Counted from the first letter of the stretch, positions 16,448 through 25,187 are shown. The stretch: DNA of 52,072 nt from Eubacterium ramulus (GCF_003122485.1 NZ_JRFU01000008.1:1-52072); one strand, 5' to 3'. The notes: generated by a model from the sequence alone, not told the origin. Made by a program: numbers and translations.

Positions 16448-17662
16448 TTAATGTGTGGAATATTCCGATAAATCGTAATTGTGCTTTGGTTTAATCACAA
16501 AGGCCAAAATCATGGCAAGAGCACCACACACAATGTATAAAATTCCTCCAACAACACACTGTGTCCTTCCATCAAGTCCAAAGCTATTGAAGATAAATGG
16601 GGAAAGGAATCCACCAACGCCTATCATAAAGCTCACAATGGATATTGCCTTTGATTGATTTTTATATGGAGTCAAGCTACCATTCTTTGCATAAATACTT
16701 GGCATCAGAAACGCGGATCCGGCCCCCAGACAAATAGCACCTATAATAAAGACCCCGGTTGTAACTGCATTCGAAGCGATCAGTAACGCAACACCGCCAA
16801 GCCCCATGCCAATAAAAAGGGTGACATATTTAATCTTTTGGAATACTTTACCGAAAATCAGACCAAAAATAATGGTTCCGACATTAATGAACGCATAAAT
16901 CATGCCGCTCTGAGCCGGCGTAGCAATCTGTTCACTGATAACAATCATTGCAACGTTTGTGATGAACACATAGAAGAAAATCCAATGTAATAAGACAAAG
17001 ATTGAAAACAACCAAACAGACCCGGGGACTTTGACATCCACGCTTTGATTACCCAGAACTTCCTTTTCAAATTCCATCTTGGCTTTCCGGTCAGGCTCCG
17101 GAAGGAAAATAAGAGGTATTGCGATAAACGCAAAACCGAGAAGCACTGCCCAGAAGCAATAATACCATTGAATTCCTGCAAGCCAGCCTCCAATCAGCGT
17201 AAACGCTGCCCCACCAAGGCTATTAAAGGTATCTCGCATTCCTGTCAGCGTATGCTTTTCCTTTCCATCAAAGAAATCCACAATAAGGTCAATAGACAAA
17301 ATAGTACAGAACCCAACTGCAAATCCGAGTATGATTCTGAAAATCAGAATTACATAAATGTTTGTATGGAAAACTGCAGGTCCTAAACCTCCAACCAGCA
17401 ACAACACTGCACTCAGCCATAGAATCGATCTTTTCCGCACATGAGTGATGAGTGGCGTATAGAAAAATGGAACCACAGACATGATTAACGGTGGAACCGT
17501 TGAAATCATGCTTACGACAGTATAACTTGCGTCCGGAAATATACTCGCAATGGTTCCAAGTGCGGACGTCGCAGAGCCCATAACATTATTAAGCATTGCT
17601 ACACAAAGTATTGCCAACTTAAGTGTCGCGTTGTTTTTTCTTGTTCTTTCATGTACTTGCAT
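16448..17662 (-). CDS. MFS transporter (first of a tandem pair)
   Basis: 404 residues with about 12 transmembrane helices. The MFS loop between helices 2 and 3 is THVRKRSILW, and helix 4 holds FRIILGFAVGF. A conserved acidic stretch IDLIVDFFDGKEKH lies near residue 130 and recurs as IDLIVDFFEGNERAK in the neighbouring carrier, so the two are paralogues. They are 28 bp apart and co-oriented. A metabolite uptake carrier in the same operon as the symporter is likely. The ATG is preceded by AAGGAG. Substrate unknown. Confidence 0.88.
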   Translation of the reverse strand: MQVHERTRKNNATLKLAILCVAMLNNVMGSATSALGTIASIFPDASYTVVSMISTVPPLIMSVVPFFYTPLITHVRKRSILWLSAVLLLVGGLGPAVFHTNIYVILIFRIILGFAVGFCTILSIDLIVDFFDGKEKHTLTGMRDTFNSLGGAAFTLIGGWLAGIQWYYCFWAVLLGFAFIAIPLIFLPEPDRKAKMEFEKEVLGNQSVDVKVPGSVWLFSIFVLLHWIFFYVFITNVAMIVISEQIATPAQSGMIYAFINVGTIIFGLIFGKVFQKIKYVTLFIGMGLGGVALLIASNAVTTGVFIIGAICLGAGSAFLMPSIYAKNGSLTPYKNQSKAISIVSFMIGVGGFLSPFIFNSFGLDGRTQCVVGGILYIVCGALAMILAFVIKPKHNYDLSEYSTH

Positions 17663-17690
17663 CTTTTTTCTCCTTTAAAAACTATAGTAC

Positions 17691-18881
17691 CTATATGTCT
17701 CTTTTCACATCGATCCTCCTGTTTACAATGAACAGAAAAACCGCTGTTGCTACGAATAATATGGCTGTTAACCACATTTGCCCTCTTGCATCCAATCCGA
17801 TATTATTGAAGATGTACGGCGAAATGAAGCTGCCGATTCCCAGAAACAGATAGGAAACAGAAACGGCTTTTGTTGCTCCTTCATAACGAACCAAACTGGT
17901 ATTACGTTCCATAATTCCCGGAGTTACAATTCCACTACTGAAACCCAATAGAAACATTGCAACAATAAAACTCCCGATAGAACGCGCCATGAACGCAGTA
18001 AACATTGAAACCGCCGCCACCATCATTGCTAGTGGAAGAATGATATATCCCATTTTTTCGAGCAATTTCCCGAAAAAGGCAGAACTGATTACTGTACCCA
18101 GCGTCATAAAGGAGAAAATCAATCCTACCTGTGATTGCGCTGCGATTCCCTCAGTGATTAACACCGTTGATGCATTGGTAATAATTACATAAGCAAACAG
18201 CCAGAATAAGCACAGAAAGAATCCGGTAATCCAAACAGAAAAAGGAGTTTTGACCTTTTGGTGCGTTATATTTTGGTTTTCTACCTTCCGGTTCGCCAAT
18301 TTTTTCTCTCGCATCGGTTCCGGTAAAAAAATAACTGGAAAAAGAAGAAAGATGACTGCTACGAGATAGGCAAAAAAGCAATAACTCCAATGATAGCTTG
18401 CTAAATATCCTCCTAATGTCTGGAACAGAATCCCACCAAATCCAGTAAAAGTAGAAGACCATCCAACCATTTTGGCACGTTCGTTTCCTTCAAAAAAGTC
18501 TACAATCAAGTCGATGCACAGCGGCATAAAGATCCCGCAAGCGACTCCAACCAGTAATCTGAGGAGCAAAATGATAAAAATATTAGAATTGATAAAGGCC
18601 GGACCAACACCTCCAACCAAGAACAGCACAGCTGTAATGATTAGTATCCAACGTTTTTTAAACAGCTGAACCAACTTGGGATAAAAGATTGGCATAATAG
18701 CCAACATAAGCGCAGGCAAAGTTACTATCATGCTAATCAATTGATACCCGGCATTCGGGAAAGCCTCGGAAATGGACTGCAATGCAGGTGTCGCTGCTCC
18801 CATTCCATTATCCTGCAAAGCAATCAGCAGAATCAGTATCTTTAGTACATTTCTGTTAATACCTTTTGTGTGCAAAGCCAT
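17691..18881 (-). CDS. MFS transporter (second of a tandem pair)
   Basis: About 396 residues, 12 predicted membrane helices. The start at 18881 has an AGAAGGAGG site, and an upstream in-frame ATG at 18956 lacks one. It shares NAGYQLISMIVTLPALML, LFLVGGVGPAFINSNIFIILLLR and the acidic IDLIVDFFEG loop with the downstream paralogue. It is the first gene of the transport unit, after a terminator (18978-19013) and an operator-like palindrome (18922-18940). Either the two carriers have different substrates or act as an exchanger pair. Neither is shown. Confidence 0.88.
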   Translation of the reverse strand: MALHTKGINRNVLKILILLIALQDNGMGAATPALQSISEAFPNAGYQLISMIVTLPALMLAIMPIFYPKLVQLFKKRWILIITAVLFLVGGVGPAFINSNIFIILLLRLLVGVACGIFMPLCIDLIVDFFEGNERAKMVGWSSTFTGFGGILFQTLGGYLASYHWSYCFFAYLVAVIFLLFPVIFLPEPMREKKLANRKVENQNITHQKVKTPFSVWITGFFLCLFWLFAYVIITNASTVLITEGIAAQSQVGLIFSFMTLGTVISSAFFGKLLEKMGYIILPLAMMVAAVSMFTAFMARSIGSFIVAMFLLGFSSGIVTPGIMERNTSLVRYEGATKAVSVSYLFLGIGSFISPYIFNNIGLDARGQMWLTAILFVATAVFLFIVNRRIDVKRDI

Positions 18882-18921
18882 GCCTCCTTCTACATTTTTT
18901 CGTGTTGTTGATTCCTTGAAG

Positions 18922-18940
18922 TGTCTGTAGGACACAGACA
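18922..18940. promoter_or_regulatory. Operator-like palindrome before the tandem MFS genes
   Basis: TGTCTGT, 5 nt, ACAGACA, a perfect 7-bp inverted repeat, about 40 bp upstream of the MFS start at 18881 and between it and the terminator of the upstream unit. Its size and location suit a repressor dimer. It could alternatively form a small RNA hairpin in the leader. Confidence 0.45.
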
Positions 18941-18977
18941 TGTTTACTTTATACATAGTATATCATGTTAAAAAAAA

Positions 18978-19013
18978 CGGCAGACTAGTCATAATTTATA
19001 GATTTGTCTGCCG
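18978..19013 (-). terminator. Terminator of the cupin/dehydrogenase/M24 unit
   Basis: An 8-bp stem CGGCAGAC/GTCTGCCG with a 20-nt AT-rich loop. On the minus strand it is followed by a run of eight T, downstream of the bicupin stop codon at 19052. Confidence 0.75.
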
Positions 19014-19051
19014 CCTTTTTAATACCTATGTTTGTTTGTAAAAACTGTTAC

Positions 19052-19771
19052 CTAACGGCAAGGGCTTAATGATAAAGCAAAACGTACGCACTGTTTGCTT
19101 ACATTTTCAATCTCCCATTTTGCTCCCATTGGAATAACAACAGCATCTTCCTGTCTGTTCATTTCCAGTTTTTCACCATCAACAGTTGCTACACACTGAC
19201 CATTGTACATATATGCGATCACGTCAGATTTCGGAGTATCCAATGTCAGTTTTGCACCCGGATATACATCAACAATATGGAATTCCTGTGTCGGAGAACC
19301 TGTTATTTCTTCATCTGCCAGTGTAAAGAAAGTTACGCCTTCTTTTTCTGTTACTTTTGCATCATTTACGTTCTTGATATACGGCTCAGACTGTTTAAAT
19401 CCTCTTGGACAGAGTGTAACAAGGAATTTCAGATTTGCTGTTCCGTCCGGATACATCTCATGGTCATAATTACCTGGTGTCCACATGATATCGCCTGCTT
19501 TGTAAGCATAACGTTTTCCGTTCATCATGGAATATCCTTCACCTTCCAGAATGTAGAAAATGTGATCTGCCGGACCGTGGTTTGCGATTAATGCAGCTCC
19601 GCCATATGTAATCTCACAGGTTGAAAAATACTGATATGTCCACTCTGTTCCTGCCGGATCATAGCCCATCTTTGCCGCATTTGCAAACGGTCTGGAATGT
19701 GCGCCTACGTGCTGAACCGGTGCCATATCTCTCATATCATAAAAATTCTGTACATATGCTTTAAAGCTCAT
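19052..19771 (-). CDS. Bicupin-domain protein
   Basis: About 239 residues containing two cupin barrels. The first barrel (about 50-125) has HGPADHIFYILEGEG and, later, PGNYDHEMY, giving possible metal-ligand His and Glu residues. The second barrel (about 155-235) has FHIVDVYPGAKL and QEDAVVIPMGAKWEIENVS, with fewer His. The overall layout recalls (S)-ureidoglycine aminohydrolase and related bicupins, but not strongly enough to transfer that function. I start at 19771, after GGGGGA, rather than at an upstream ATG at 19786. Last gene of its unit before a strong terminator. Probably an isomerase, lyase or dioxygenase-like catabolic enzyme. Confidence 0.75.
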   Translation of the reverse strand: MSFKAYVQNFYDMRDMAPVQHVGAHSRPFANAAKMGYDPAGTEWTYQYFSTCEITYGGAALIANHGPADHIFYILEGEGYSMMNGKRYAYKAGDIMWTPGNYDHEMYPDGTANLKFLVTLCPRGFKQSEPYIKNVNDAKVTEKEGVTFFTLADEEITGSPTQEFHIVDVYPGAKLTLDTPKSDVIAYMYNGQCVATVDGEKLEMNRQEDAVVIPMGAKWEIENVSKQCVRFALSLSPCR

Positions 19772-19838
19772 AATAATATCCCCCATATCATCTTAATCTT
19801 TTTATTCAATATTTCCTGTTTTGTTTATCTGTTACCTG

Positions 19839-20720
19839 TTATCTCTTATATCCACATGCATCTTCCAGAACCTGTGTCAGAATAGAGAAATCTTTCTCTG
19901 CTCTGCCTGTTGCAGAAGCTGCCTGAAGCTGCTGTCTTGTGATTGCTGTAGCAGGCATGGATACGCCATACTGTTTTGCTGCATCAAACGCAAGATCCAG
20001 ATCTTTCATCATCAGTTTTACAGTAAATGCCGGTGCATATTCGCCCTCTGCGATTAATTTTGCTTTGTATCCGCAAAGTGGTGAACCTGCTGCAGAACCT
20101 GCAATAACTTCACAGACCTGAGCAACATCCAGTCCTGCTTTTTCGGATAATACAACTGCTTCTGCTTCAATCTGCATGGTAGATGCGATCATTGTATTGA
20201 TTGCAAGTTTCAATACAACAGCCTGCTCTGCATCGCCAAGATAGAACTGGTTTTTGCCAAGAATTTCAAAATAAGGAAGCACAATATCATAAGTATCCTT
20301 ATCGCCGGAAGCAAGAATACCAAGTGTTCCGTTCTGTGCCAGCATAGTACTTCCTGTAACCGGTCCACGGATCAGTTTACATCCTGCGCCTTCTACTGCA
20401 GCATTCAGTTCCTCGGACTCAGCCGGCGCAACAGTACTCATGTTGATCACGATTTTTCCTGCTGTCAATCCTGCAACTACACCATCCTCGCCCTGTGTTA
20501 CGGATTTTAATGTAGGCCCGTCAGAAACACAGATGAAAATAATATCGCAATTTTCGCCGATTTCCTTTGGTGTTGCCGCAAGTTTGGCACCTTTTGCTAC
20601 CAGTTCATCTGCCTTGGATGCAGTACGATTCCATACTGTAAGATCCTTTCCTGCATCAAGCAGACGATTGCTCATTGGCTTACCCATGTTTCCAAGTCCA
20701 ATGTAACCTAATTTTGCCAT
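19839..20720 (-). CDS. 3-hydroxyisobutyrate dehydrogenase-family reductase
   Basis: NAD(P)-dependent beta-hydroxy acid dehydrogenase, 293 residues. The Rossmann start is IGLGNMGKPMSNRLL. The substrate loop is GPVTGSTMLAQNGTL, and the catalytic Lys lies in LKLAINTMIAS (about residue 167). It ends in the usual KDLDLAFDAAKQYGV segment. The start at 20720 has AAAGGAGGA, whereas the open frame reaches further upstream without a ribosome site. The family includes 3-hydroxyisobutyrate dehydrogenase and tartronate semialdehyde reductase. It sits between the M24 protein and the bicupin, so it probably oxidises or reduces a hydroxy acid of that pathway. Confidence 0.88.
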   Translation of the reverse strand: MAKLGYIGLGNMGKPMSNRLLDAGKDLTVWNRTASKADELVAKGAKLAATPKEIGENCDIIFICVSDGPTLKSVTQGEDGVVAGLTAGKIVINMSTVAPAESEELNAAVEGAGCKLIRGPVTGSTMLAQNGTLGILASGDKDTYDIVLPYFEILGKNQFYLGDAEQAVVLKLAINTMIASTMQIEAEAVVLSEKAGLDVAQVCEVIAGSAAGSPLCGYKAKLIAEGEYAPAFTVKLMMKDLDLAFDAAKQYGVSMPATAITRQQLQAASATGRAEKDFSILTQVLEDACGYKR

Positions 20721-20814
20721 TTTTTTATCCTCCTTTTTATATGAAGGAACTGTTATACCTTTTTCTGATTCCCCCTGATATAACAGTCCCTGCGAATCAT
20801 TGAAACGTTTTGTT

Positions 20815-22053
20815 TTACGGGAACATACAGCCTGCAAAACCACAGGATACGATCTCGTCAGATGGGAAGTGTGTGATCACTTCGTGTCCGGTTTCTGTAA
20901 CAACGATTTCTTCCTCGATTCTTGCGGAACCGGTACCGTCTTCTGACGGGCACCAAGTCTCAATTGCAAATGTCATACCCGGTTTGAACTCTAATGGATT
21001 ATCCAGTGAGAACAGACGGGAAATTGCCGGATTCTCCCAAAGTCCAAGTCCGATGCCATGTGCAAACTGAAGCAGGAATGCCTCTTTTTCATCGTTAAAT
21101 CCAAGTTCCTGTGCGGATGGCCATACTTTTGCAACATCTGCTGTCGTAGCTCCCGGTTTGATCTGGTCAATACCGTCACGAATCCATTTCAGTGCTTTTG
21201 CATACGCTTCTTCCTGTGCTTTTGTCGGTCTTCCACAGGAGAATGTACGGTAATAGCAGGTATGATATCCGTTATATACATTTCCTACATCAAAGTAAAC
21301 CAGCTCACCCGGTCGGATCATACGATTGGATGTTGTATGGCTGTGTGGATTTCCACGCTGACCGGAAATACAGTTTACAAACTCTACAGACTCAGCTCCC
21401 CATTTAAATAGCTGATGCTGGATCAGTGCTGCCATCTCATTCTCGGTTGCACCCGGACGAAGGTTTTTCGCAACATCCCAGTATGCAGCATCAACCATTG
21501 CTGCTGAGCATTTCAATAACTGAATCTCGTCATCTGTCTTAATCATTCTCGCATTGACCATAACAGCCTGACCATCACCAATCTTGACACCTGCTCTTTC
21601 CAGCTCCTGATATAATGGAATATCCACAATATCAATTCCAAGCGGCTGATCAAAAACATCATGTTTTTTCAGGTAGCTGATAATTTCTTCTACTTCCTGC
21701 TGTACCATACCGACAGAAGCCGGAATGGAACCTCTCATAGAACCAACTGCAGGCATGATGTTTTCCGGACGAATCCATGAAACACGCTGTCTCTTGGACG
21801 GGCAGGCCGGATCAAACAGAATCGGCTGATCATATCCGTCAATCAACAAACAATGACGGTTCATTTTATTTCTGTTCCACTCGCCTACATGTGTACCTGT
21901 AATGTAGCGGATATTGTCAAAATCATAGCAGAGCAATGCTCCAAATTCTGACTCATGTAAAAATTTCTTTGCTCTTTCGAGTCTCTCTGAGTGAAGTCGC
22001 TCAAAGTTAATATTATCCTCGAAATCAACCCCGTTAAATCCTGATCTTGGCAT
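20815..22053 (-). CDS. M24-fold (creatinase/prolidase-like) enzyme with altered metal site
   Basis: 412 residues with an N-terminal creatinase domain (about 20-160, LLCYDFDNIRYITGTHVGEW) and a C-terminal pita-bread domain (about 175-400). Expected metal ligands are Asp255 (YFDVG), His332 (AHGIGLGLWE), Glu365 (FAIETW) and Glu380 (RIEEEI). The second Asp, normally 11 residues after the first, is Cys266 in GYHTCYYRTF. That breaks the canonical two-metal site, so it is probably not a normal aminopeptidase. Creatinase and the DMSP lyase DddP show that the fold can do other chemistry, and the C-terminus is somewhat DddP-like. First gene of its unit. Confidence 0.85.
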   Translation of the reverse strand: MPRSGFNGVDFEDNINFERLHSERLERAKKFLHESEFGALLCYDFDNIRYITGTHVGEWNRNKMNRHCLLIDGYDQPILFDPACPSKRQRVSWIRPENIMPAVGSMRGSIPASVGMVQQEVEEIISYLKKHDVFDQPLGIDIVDIPLYQELERAGVKIGDGQAVMVNARMIKTDDEIQLLKCSAAMVDAAYWDVAKNLRPGATENEMAALIQHQLFKWGAESVEFVNCISGQRGNPHSHTTSNRMIRPGELVYFDVGNVYNGYHTCYYRTFSCGRPTKAQEEAYAKALKWIRDGIDQIKPGATTADVAKVWPSAQELGFNDEKEAFLLQFAHGIGLGLWENPAISRLFSLDNPLEFKPGMTFAIETWCPSEDGTGSARIEEEIVVTETGHEVITHFPSDEIVSCGFAGCMFP

Positions 22054-22258
22054 AACTTTTTCTCCTCCTAATTTAATTTTCGGTTATGTGTTCTTCATGG
22101 CTTTATCCTATCCCCCCATCCTGCTATAAGGTCAATCACAAAGTCTCCACAAAAATAAACATATTTTTGCACAGTTAATCTTGTCTATTTCTTTGTTTTT
22201 TATACACATTGCACAATTTTATGTTTATTAAGCTATAACATCATGCAACGCCAAACCT

Positions 22259-22272
22259 TATAGTCGACTATA
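22259..22272. promoter_or_regulatory. TATAGTCGACTATA palindrome
   Basis: A perfect 14-bp palindrome in the 332-bp region 22054-22385, about 205 bp upstream of the M24 gene and next to the terminator of the amidohydrolase unit. A GntR- or LysR-type operator is possible. No sigma-54 site and no confident -35/-10 pair was found for the M24 gene here. The rest of the region is AT-rich with nothing recognisable. Confidence 0.4.
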
Positions 22273-22302
22273 GAGTTGTGATAACTAACTGTATTTCCAA
22301 AC

Positions 22303-22350
22303 AAAAGAGAGCATCCAACAGCTTACACACGCCGTCAGATGCTCTCTTTT
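22303..22350 (-). terminator. Terminator of the symporter-amidohydrolase operon
   Basis: A 13-bp stem AAAAGAGAGCATC paired with GATGCTCTCTTTT around a 22-nt loop, about 35 bp after the amidohydrolase stop codon on the minus strand. The stem arms end in T4. The loop lacks the GATTGTTA apex seen in the other long hairpins. Confidence 0.75.
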
Positions 22351-22385
22351 CCATGTTCAGACTGATTCTCTGCTCTATTTTTGTT

Positions 22386-23390
22386 TTATAAGTATAATCC
22401 TAATTTCTCTGCATTTTTATAATACAGTTTCTCTTTTTCTTCTTCTGTCATCGGACAGGTTTCCAGATATCCCACACATTCTTCCATATGCTCAAATGGA
22501 TAATCTGTTCCCAGCATAATACTGTCAATGCCAATTGCAGCTCGTGTACACTCAAATGCCGGTATGGATGTATTTCCTGAAGTCGTCACAAAAATATTCT
22601 TTCCCCAATAAGCTCCCATCTGTTCCTTATTTTTTTGTTTTGGATTCGGCAGCCAGCTAAAACGATTCTCCATTCGTTCCATCAAGAATGGAAGTGCTTC
22701 TCCAAAATGTCCCAATACGACTTTCAGATCAGGGATCTCATCAAAAATTCCAGACAGGATCATGCGTACAATACTTCCCATTGTATCAATCGTAAACCCA
22801 AGTCCCGGTGCCGCCATTGCATAACCATATTCGTTAAACTTTGGCTGATGTGATACAGTCGGATGTAAATATGCAAAAATTCCAAGATCTGCAACTTTTT
22901 TCCAGACCGGCCAGAATTTTTTCTGATCCGGATCAATACCTGCACCATAATTGGAATGCGTCTGCCACATTACAAATCCATAGTCTTTCACACAATGTTC
23001 CAGTTCTTCCACTGCCGCATCTACATCCAGTATCGGTAAGATGGCTGATCCCAGAAACCGTCCCGGAAATTCCTGCATCACTTTATATAAAGCATCATTT
23101 GCCTTTTTGCAGGCAATGCGGCTTTCTTCCGGCGGCAATGCCTCAATACCCGGTGCCAGAGAAATGACTGCTTTTTCAATTCCAAGTTCATCCATTATCT
23201 TTAATCTGATATTTGCAAAATCCAGCAGATTTTCATAAAATTTATCCTGACACATCGCGATTCCTTCCAGCCAGTGAATCGTATTTGTTTCCTTATCCCA
23301 GTATGGATAATCTCCTTTTGCCCTGGACTGTAATGCCTCCACGGAACTAATGTCATAAAAATGGTTCTCCAGATCAATCTTCTTTATCAT
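22386..23390 (-). CDS. Amidohydrolase-family (ACMSD/resorcylate decarboxylase-like) enzyme
   Basis: A 334-residue TIM-barrel protein of the amidohydrolase-2 group. The N-terminal metal motif is atypical (LENHFYD rather than HxH), with later ligands in FAYLHPTVSH (His near 178), LGHFGEALPFL (His near 228) and the terminal Asp in LGTDYPFEH (near 299). The GHFGEALP and GTDYPFEH segments are typical of the non-oxidative aromatic-acid decarboxylases (gamma-resorcylate, 5-carboxyvanillate) and ACMSD. It is the last gene of a sigma-54 operon behind a symporter and two microproteins. A simple reading is that the symporter imports an aromatic or related acid and this enzyme decarboxylates or hydrolyses it. 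Confidence 0.85.
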   Translation of the reverse strand: MIKKIDLENHFYDISSVEALQSRAKGDYPYWDKETNTIHWLEGIAMCQDKFYENLLDFANIRLKIMDELGIEKAVISLAPGIEALPPEESRIACKKANDALYKVMQEFPGRFLGSAILPILDVDAAVEELEHCVKDYGFVMWQTHSNYGAGIDPDQKKFWPVWKKVADLGIFAYLHPTVSHQPKFNEYGYAMAAPGLGFTIDTMGSIVRMILSGIFDEIPDLKVVLGHFGEALPFLMERMENRFSWLPNPKQKNKEQMGAYWGKNIFVTTSGNTSIPAFECTRAAIGIDSIMLGTDYPFEHMEECVGYLETCPMTEEEKEKLYYKNAEKLGLYL

Positions 23391-23416
23391 CTTATTCTTC
23401 TCCTTTTTCCTACTGC

Positions 23417-23527
23417 TTATTTTTTATTTCCTGCATTGCAGATAAATCCTGCGATCAGATAGATGGCAGGTACGATCATTACCAGTGCCATATACTGAAC
23501 TTCTGCTATTTCATAGATAAATGTCAT
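23417..23527 (-). CDS. 36-residue membrane microprotein (amidohydrolase side)
   Basis: Starts MTFIYEIAEVQYMALVMIVP, with one hydrophobic helix (about 10-30) and a short tail ending NAGNKK. The ribosome site GAAGGAG lies before the ATG. It resembles, in size and topology, the 41-residue protein behind the other symporter (13968-14093); a faint AxVxYM pattern is shared near the start. It begins 14 bp after the preceding microprotein ends. A symporter accessory subunit is the likely role, by context only. Confidence 0.68.
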   Translation of the reverse strand: MTFIYEIAEVQYMALVMIVPAIYLIAGFICNAGNKK

Positions 23528-23541
23528 CTTCCACACTCCTT

Positions 23542-23649
23542 CTACTGTTCATCGTAATCTTTGATAAACACTCCGGCAATTGTTGCTGCAACTGCCAAAA
23601 TGACACATACTCCAATTCCTTTTAACATAAACGCTGCAAACCAACTCAT
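23542..23649 (-). CDS. 35-residue membrane microprotein (symporter side)
   Basis: Starts MSWFAAFMLKGIGVCVILAV and ends in an acidic tail, KDYDEQ. One membrane helix (about 5-28). The ribosome site TGGAGGC lies 7 nt before the ATG, and the gene starts 35 bp after the symporter stop codon. The acidic tail contrasts with the basic tails of the other locus. It occupies the same operon position as the 31-residue protein at 14112-14207. Confidence 0.68.
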   Translation of the reverse strand: MSWFAAFMLKGIGVCVILAVAATIAGVFIKDYDEQ

Positions 23650-23684
23650 ATTTACGCCTCCAATTCCATAATTTGCATGCATAC

Positions 23685-25187
23685 TTATCTGATTCCATGT
23701 TCTTCCTTCCAGAGTATCATGTATCCTCGCTCACCTTTTGTTACTGCATAGGAGATCACTCCTACTACAATACAAACAATCAAAACAATATAAATCAGTG
23801 GCAGAGTAATGCCAAGTACAGATGGTAACGGTGTAAATGTATAAAGCAAAATTACGATCCACGAAACGCCCATCGTCGCTGCTGCACCAACCCGGCTCTG
23901 TTTCCAGAACAGACCAAACACCAATGTGAAAAATAACGGGGTAATCCATGCAAAGGACCAGTTTGCGCTGTTAATGATATTCGGAAGTTTGGAAGCAATT
24001 GCCATTGCAACAACACCGGTAATAACAATCATAATGCGTACAACCATTGTTTTCTGTTTTTCTGATGCGTCCCGATGTTTCAGAATATAAATATTATTTA
24101 AAAATATGGATCCAAGTGCCATGGTAGTGATTGCAAAAGTAGAAAGAATCGCTCCTAAAAATGCTGCCAGTAACAGACATACTACCCACCCAGGCATCAT
24201 CTGTATAATAACCTGTGTACCAATTGCCTGTCCTGTCGCTTTCACACCTTCCGGAAGTGACAGATTTCCTGTTTCTACCATATATTTTCCTGCCAGTCCC
24301 ATTGTCATGGTAATCAGTCCGAAAATACCATTTACCGGTGCTGATACAAGAACGGCCCGCTTAATATCTTTTTCACTTCTTGCAGCAATTGCAGACTGCA
24401 CACCCATCTGTGAAACGGATTGTGCACAAAGCAATGCCAGAATATTATTTAGCGCAAATGAGAAAAATACTCCAGGTGCGCCAAAGAAATTTAACATATG
24501 CTCCTGACCGCTGCTCATAAAATATGCTTCAAAATCGCTCCAGCCATTTCCCGGAAGTACATGTCCTAAAATAATTGCTGCTGCGATCAGACCAACATAC
24601 ATTACGATTACATTCACAACATTGACCATACCGACTTCTTTCATTCCTGCTATGATCACATAAAAAATTCCAATGATTCCACCGATGATCGCTCCCATTG
24701 CAACAGATACCTTACCGGCAGATAATGCATTAAACACAGTTCCAAGCCCCTGCGTTTCGATCGTAAGAATAACAAATGTCTGAAGTGCTATTACCGCACA
24801 CACAAATAACCGGATTTTCTGACCATACATTTTTCCAAATAATTCCGGCATGGTGGCAACTTTCAGTCTTCGTACCCATCGCCCGGTTCCAAGCGATATC
24901 ATGATCAGTGGAAATATCGTTGCTATGGAAAACCATGCTACAACCGCCCCAAGATTAATCGCCTGCTGCATGATACCAAAAATTTTTACAGTACCCAGTA
25001 ATGACAATGCCAGTGATGCCCCTACCACAGGCCATGTCATACTCTGTCCCCCTGTTGAGAAATCGTCTCCGGCCGCAGCCTGTCCGCCCTTATTCTTTCG
25101 CTCTTTCATCTTAAGGTATAGCGCACAGCCTCCGATTGATACGATTTCATACAAAATTACTACCGCTATGATTACCGAAGTGTTCAT
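23685..25187 (-). CDS. Sodium:solute symporter (SSS family), sigma-54 controlled
   Basis: 500 residues, about 13 membrane helices. The same landmarks appear as in the symporter at 14222-15718: GTVKIFGIMQQAINLGAVVAWF, GKMYGQKIRLFVCAVIAL, and STFAITTMALGSIFLNNIYI. A short cytoplasmic loop (about 28-45, KMKERKNKGGQAAAG) follows helix 1. First gene of an operon with two microproteins and an amidohydrolase. It starts about 80 bp downstream of a perfect sigma-54 promoter. The substrate should be the inducer or nutrient sensed by the divergent activator, probably an organic acid. Confidence 0.9.
   Translation of the reverse strand: MNTSVIIAVVILYEIVSIGGCALYLKMKERKNKGGQAAAGDDFSTGGQSMTWPVVGASLALSLLGTVKIFGIMQQAINLGAVVAWFSIATIFPLIMISLGTGRWVRRLKVATMPELFGKMYGQKIRLFVCAVIALQTFVILTIETQGLGTVFNALSAGKVSVAMGAIIGGIIGIFYVIIAGMKEVGMVNVVNVIVMYVGLIAAAIILGHVLPGNGWSDFEAYFMSSGQEHMLNFFGAPGVFFSFALNNILALLCAQSVSQMGVQSAIAARSEKDIKRAVLVSAPVNGIFGLITMTMGLAGKYMVETGNLSLPEGVKATGQAIGTQVIIQMMPGWVVCLLLAAFLGAILSTFAITTMALGSIFLNNIYILKHRDASEKQKTMVVRIMIVITGVVAMAIASKLPNIINSANWSFAWITPLFFTLVFGLFWKQSRVGAAATMGVSWIVILLYTFTPLPSVLGITLPLIYIVLIVCIVVGVISYAVTKGERGYMILWKEEHGIR

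Noticed and set aside
18868-18884. Sigma-54 promoter at the start of the second MFS gene
   Set aside because: A GGC...TTTGC pattern exists but lies over the start codon with wrong spacing.
20815-22053. DMSP lyase DddP
   Set aside because: Only the fold and part of the C-terminus are similar. The metal site differs and there is no supporting DMSP context.
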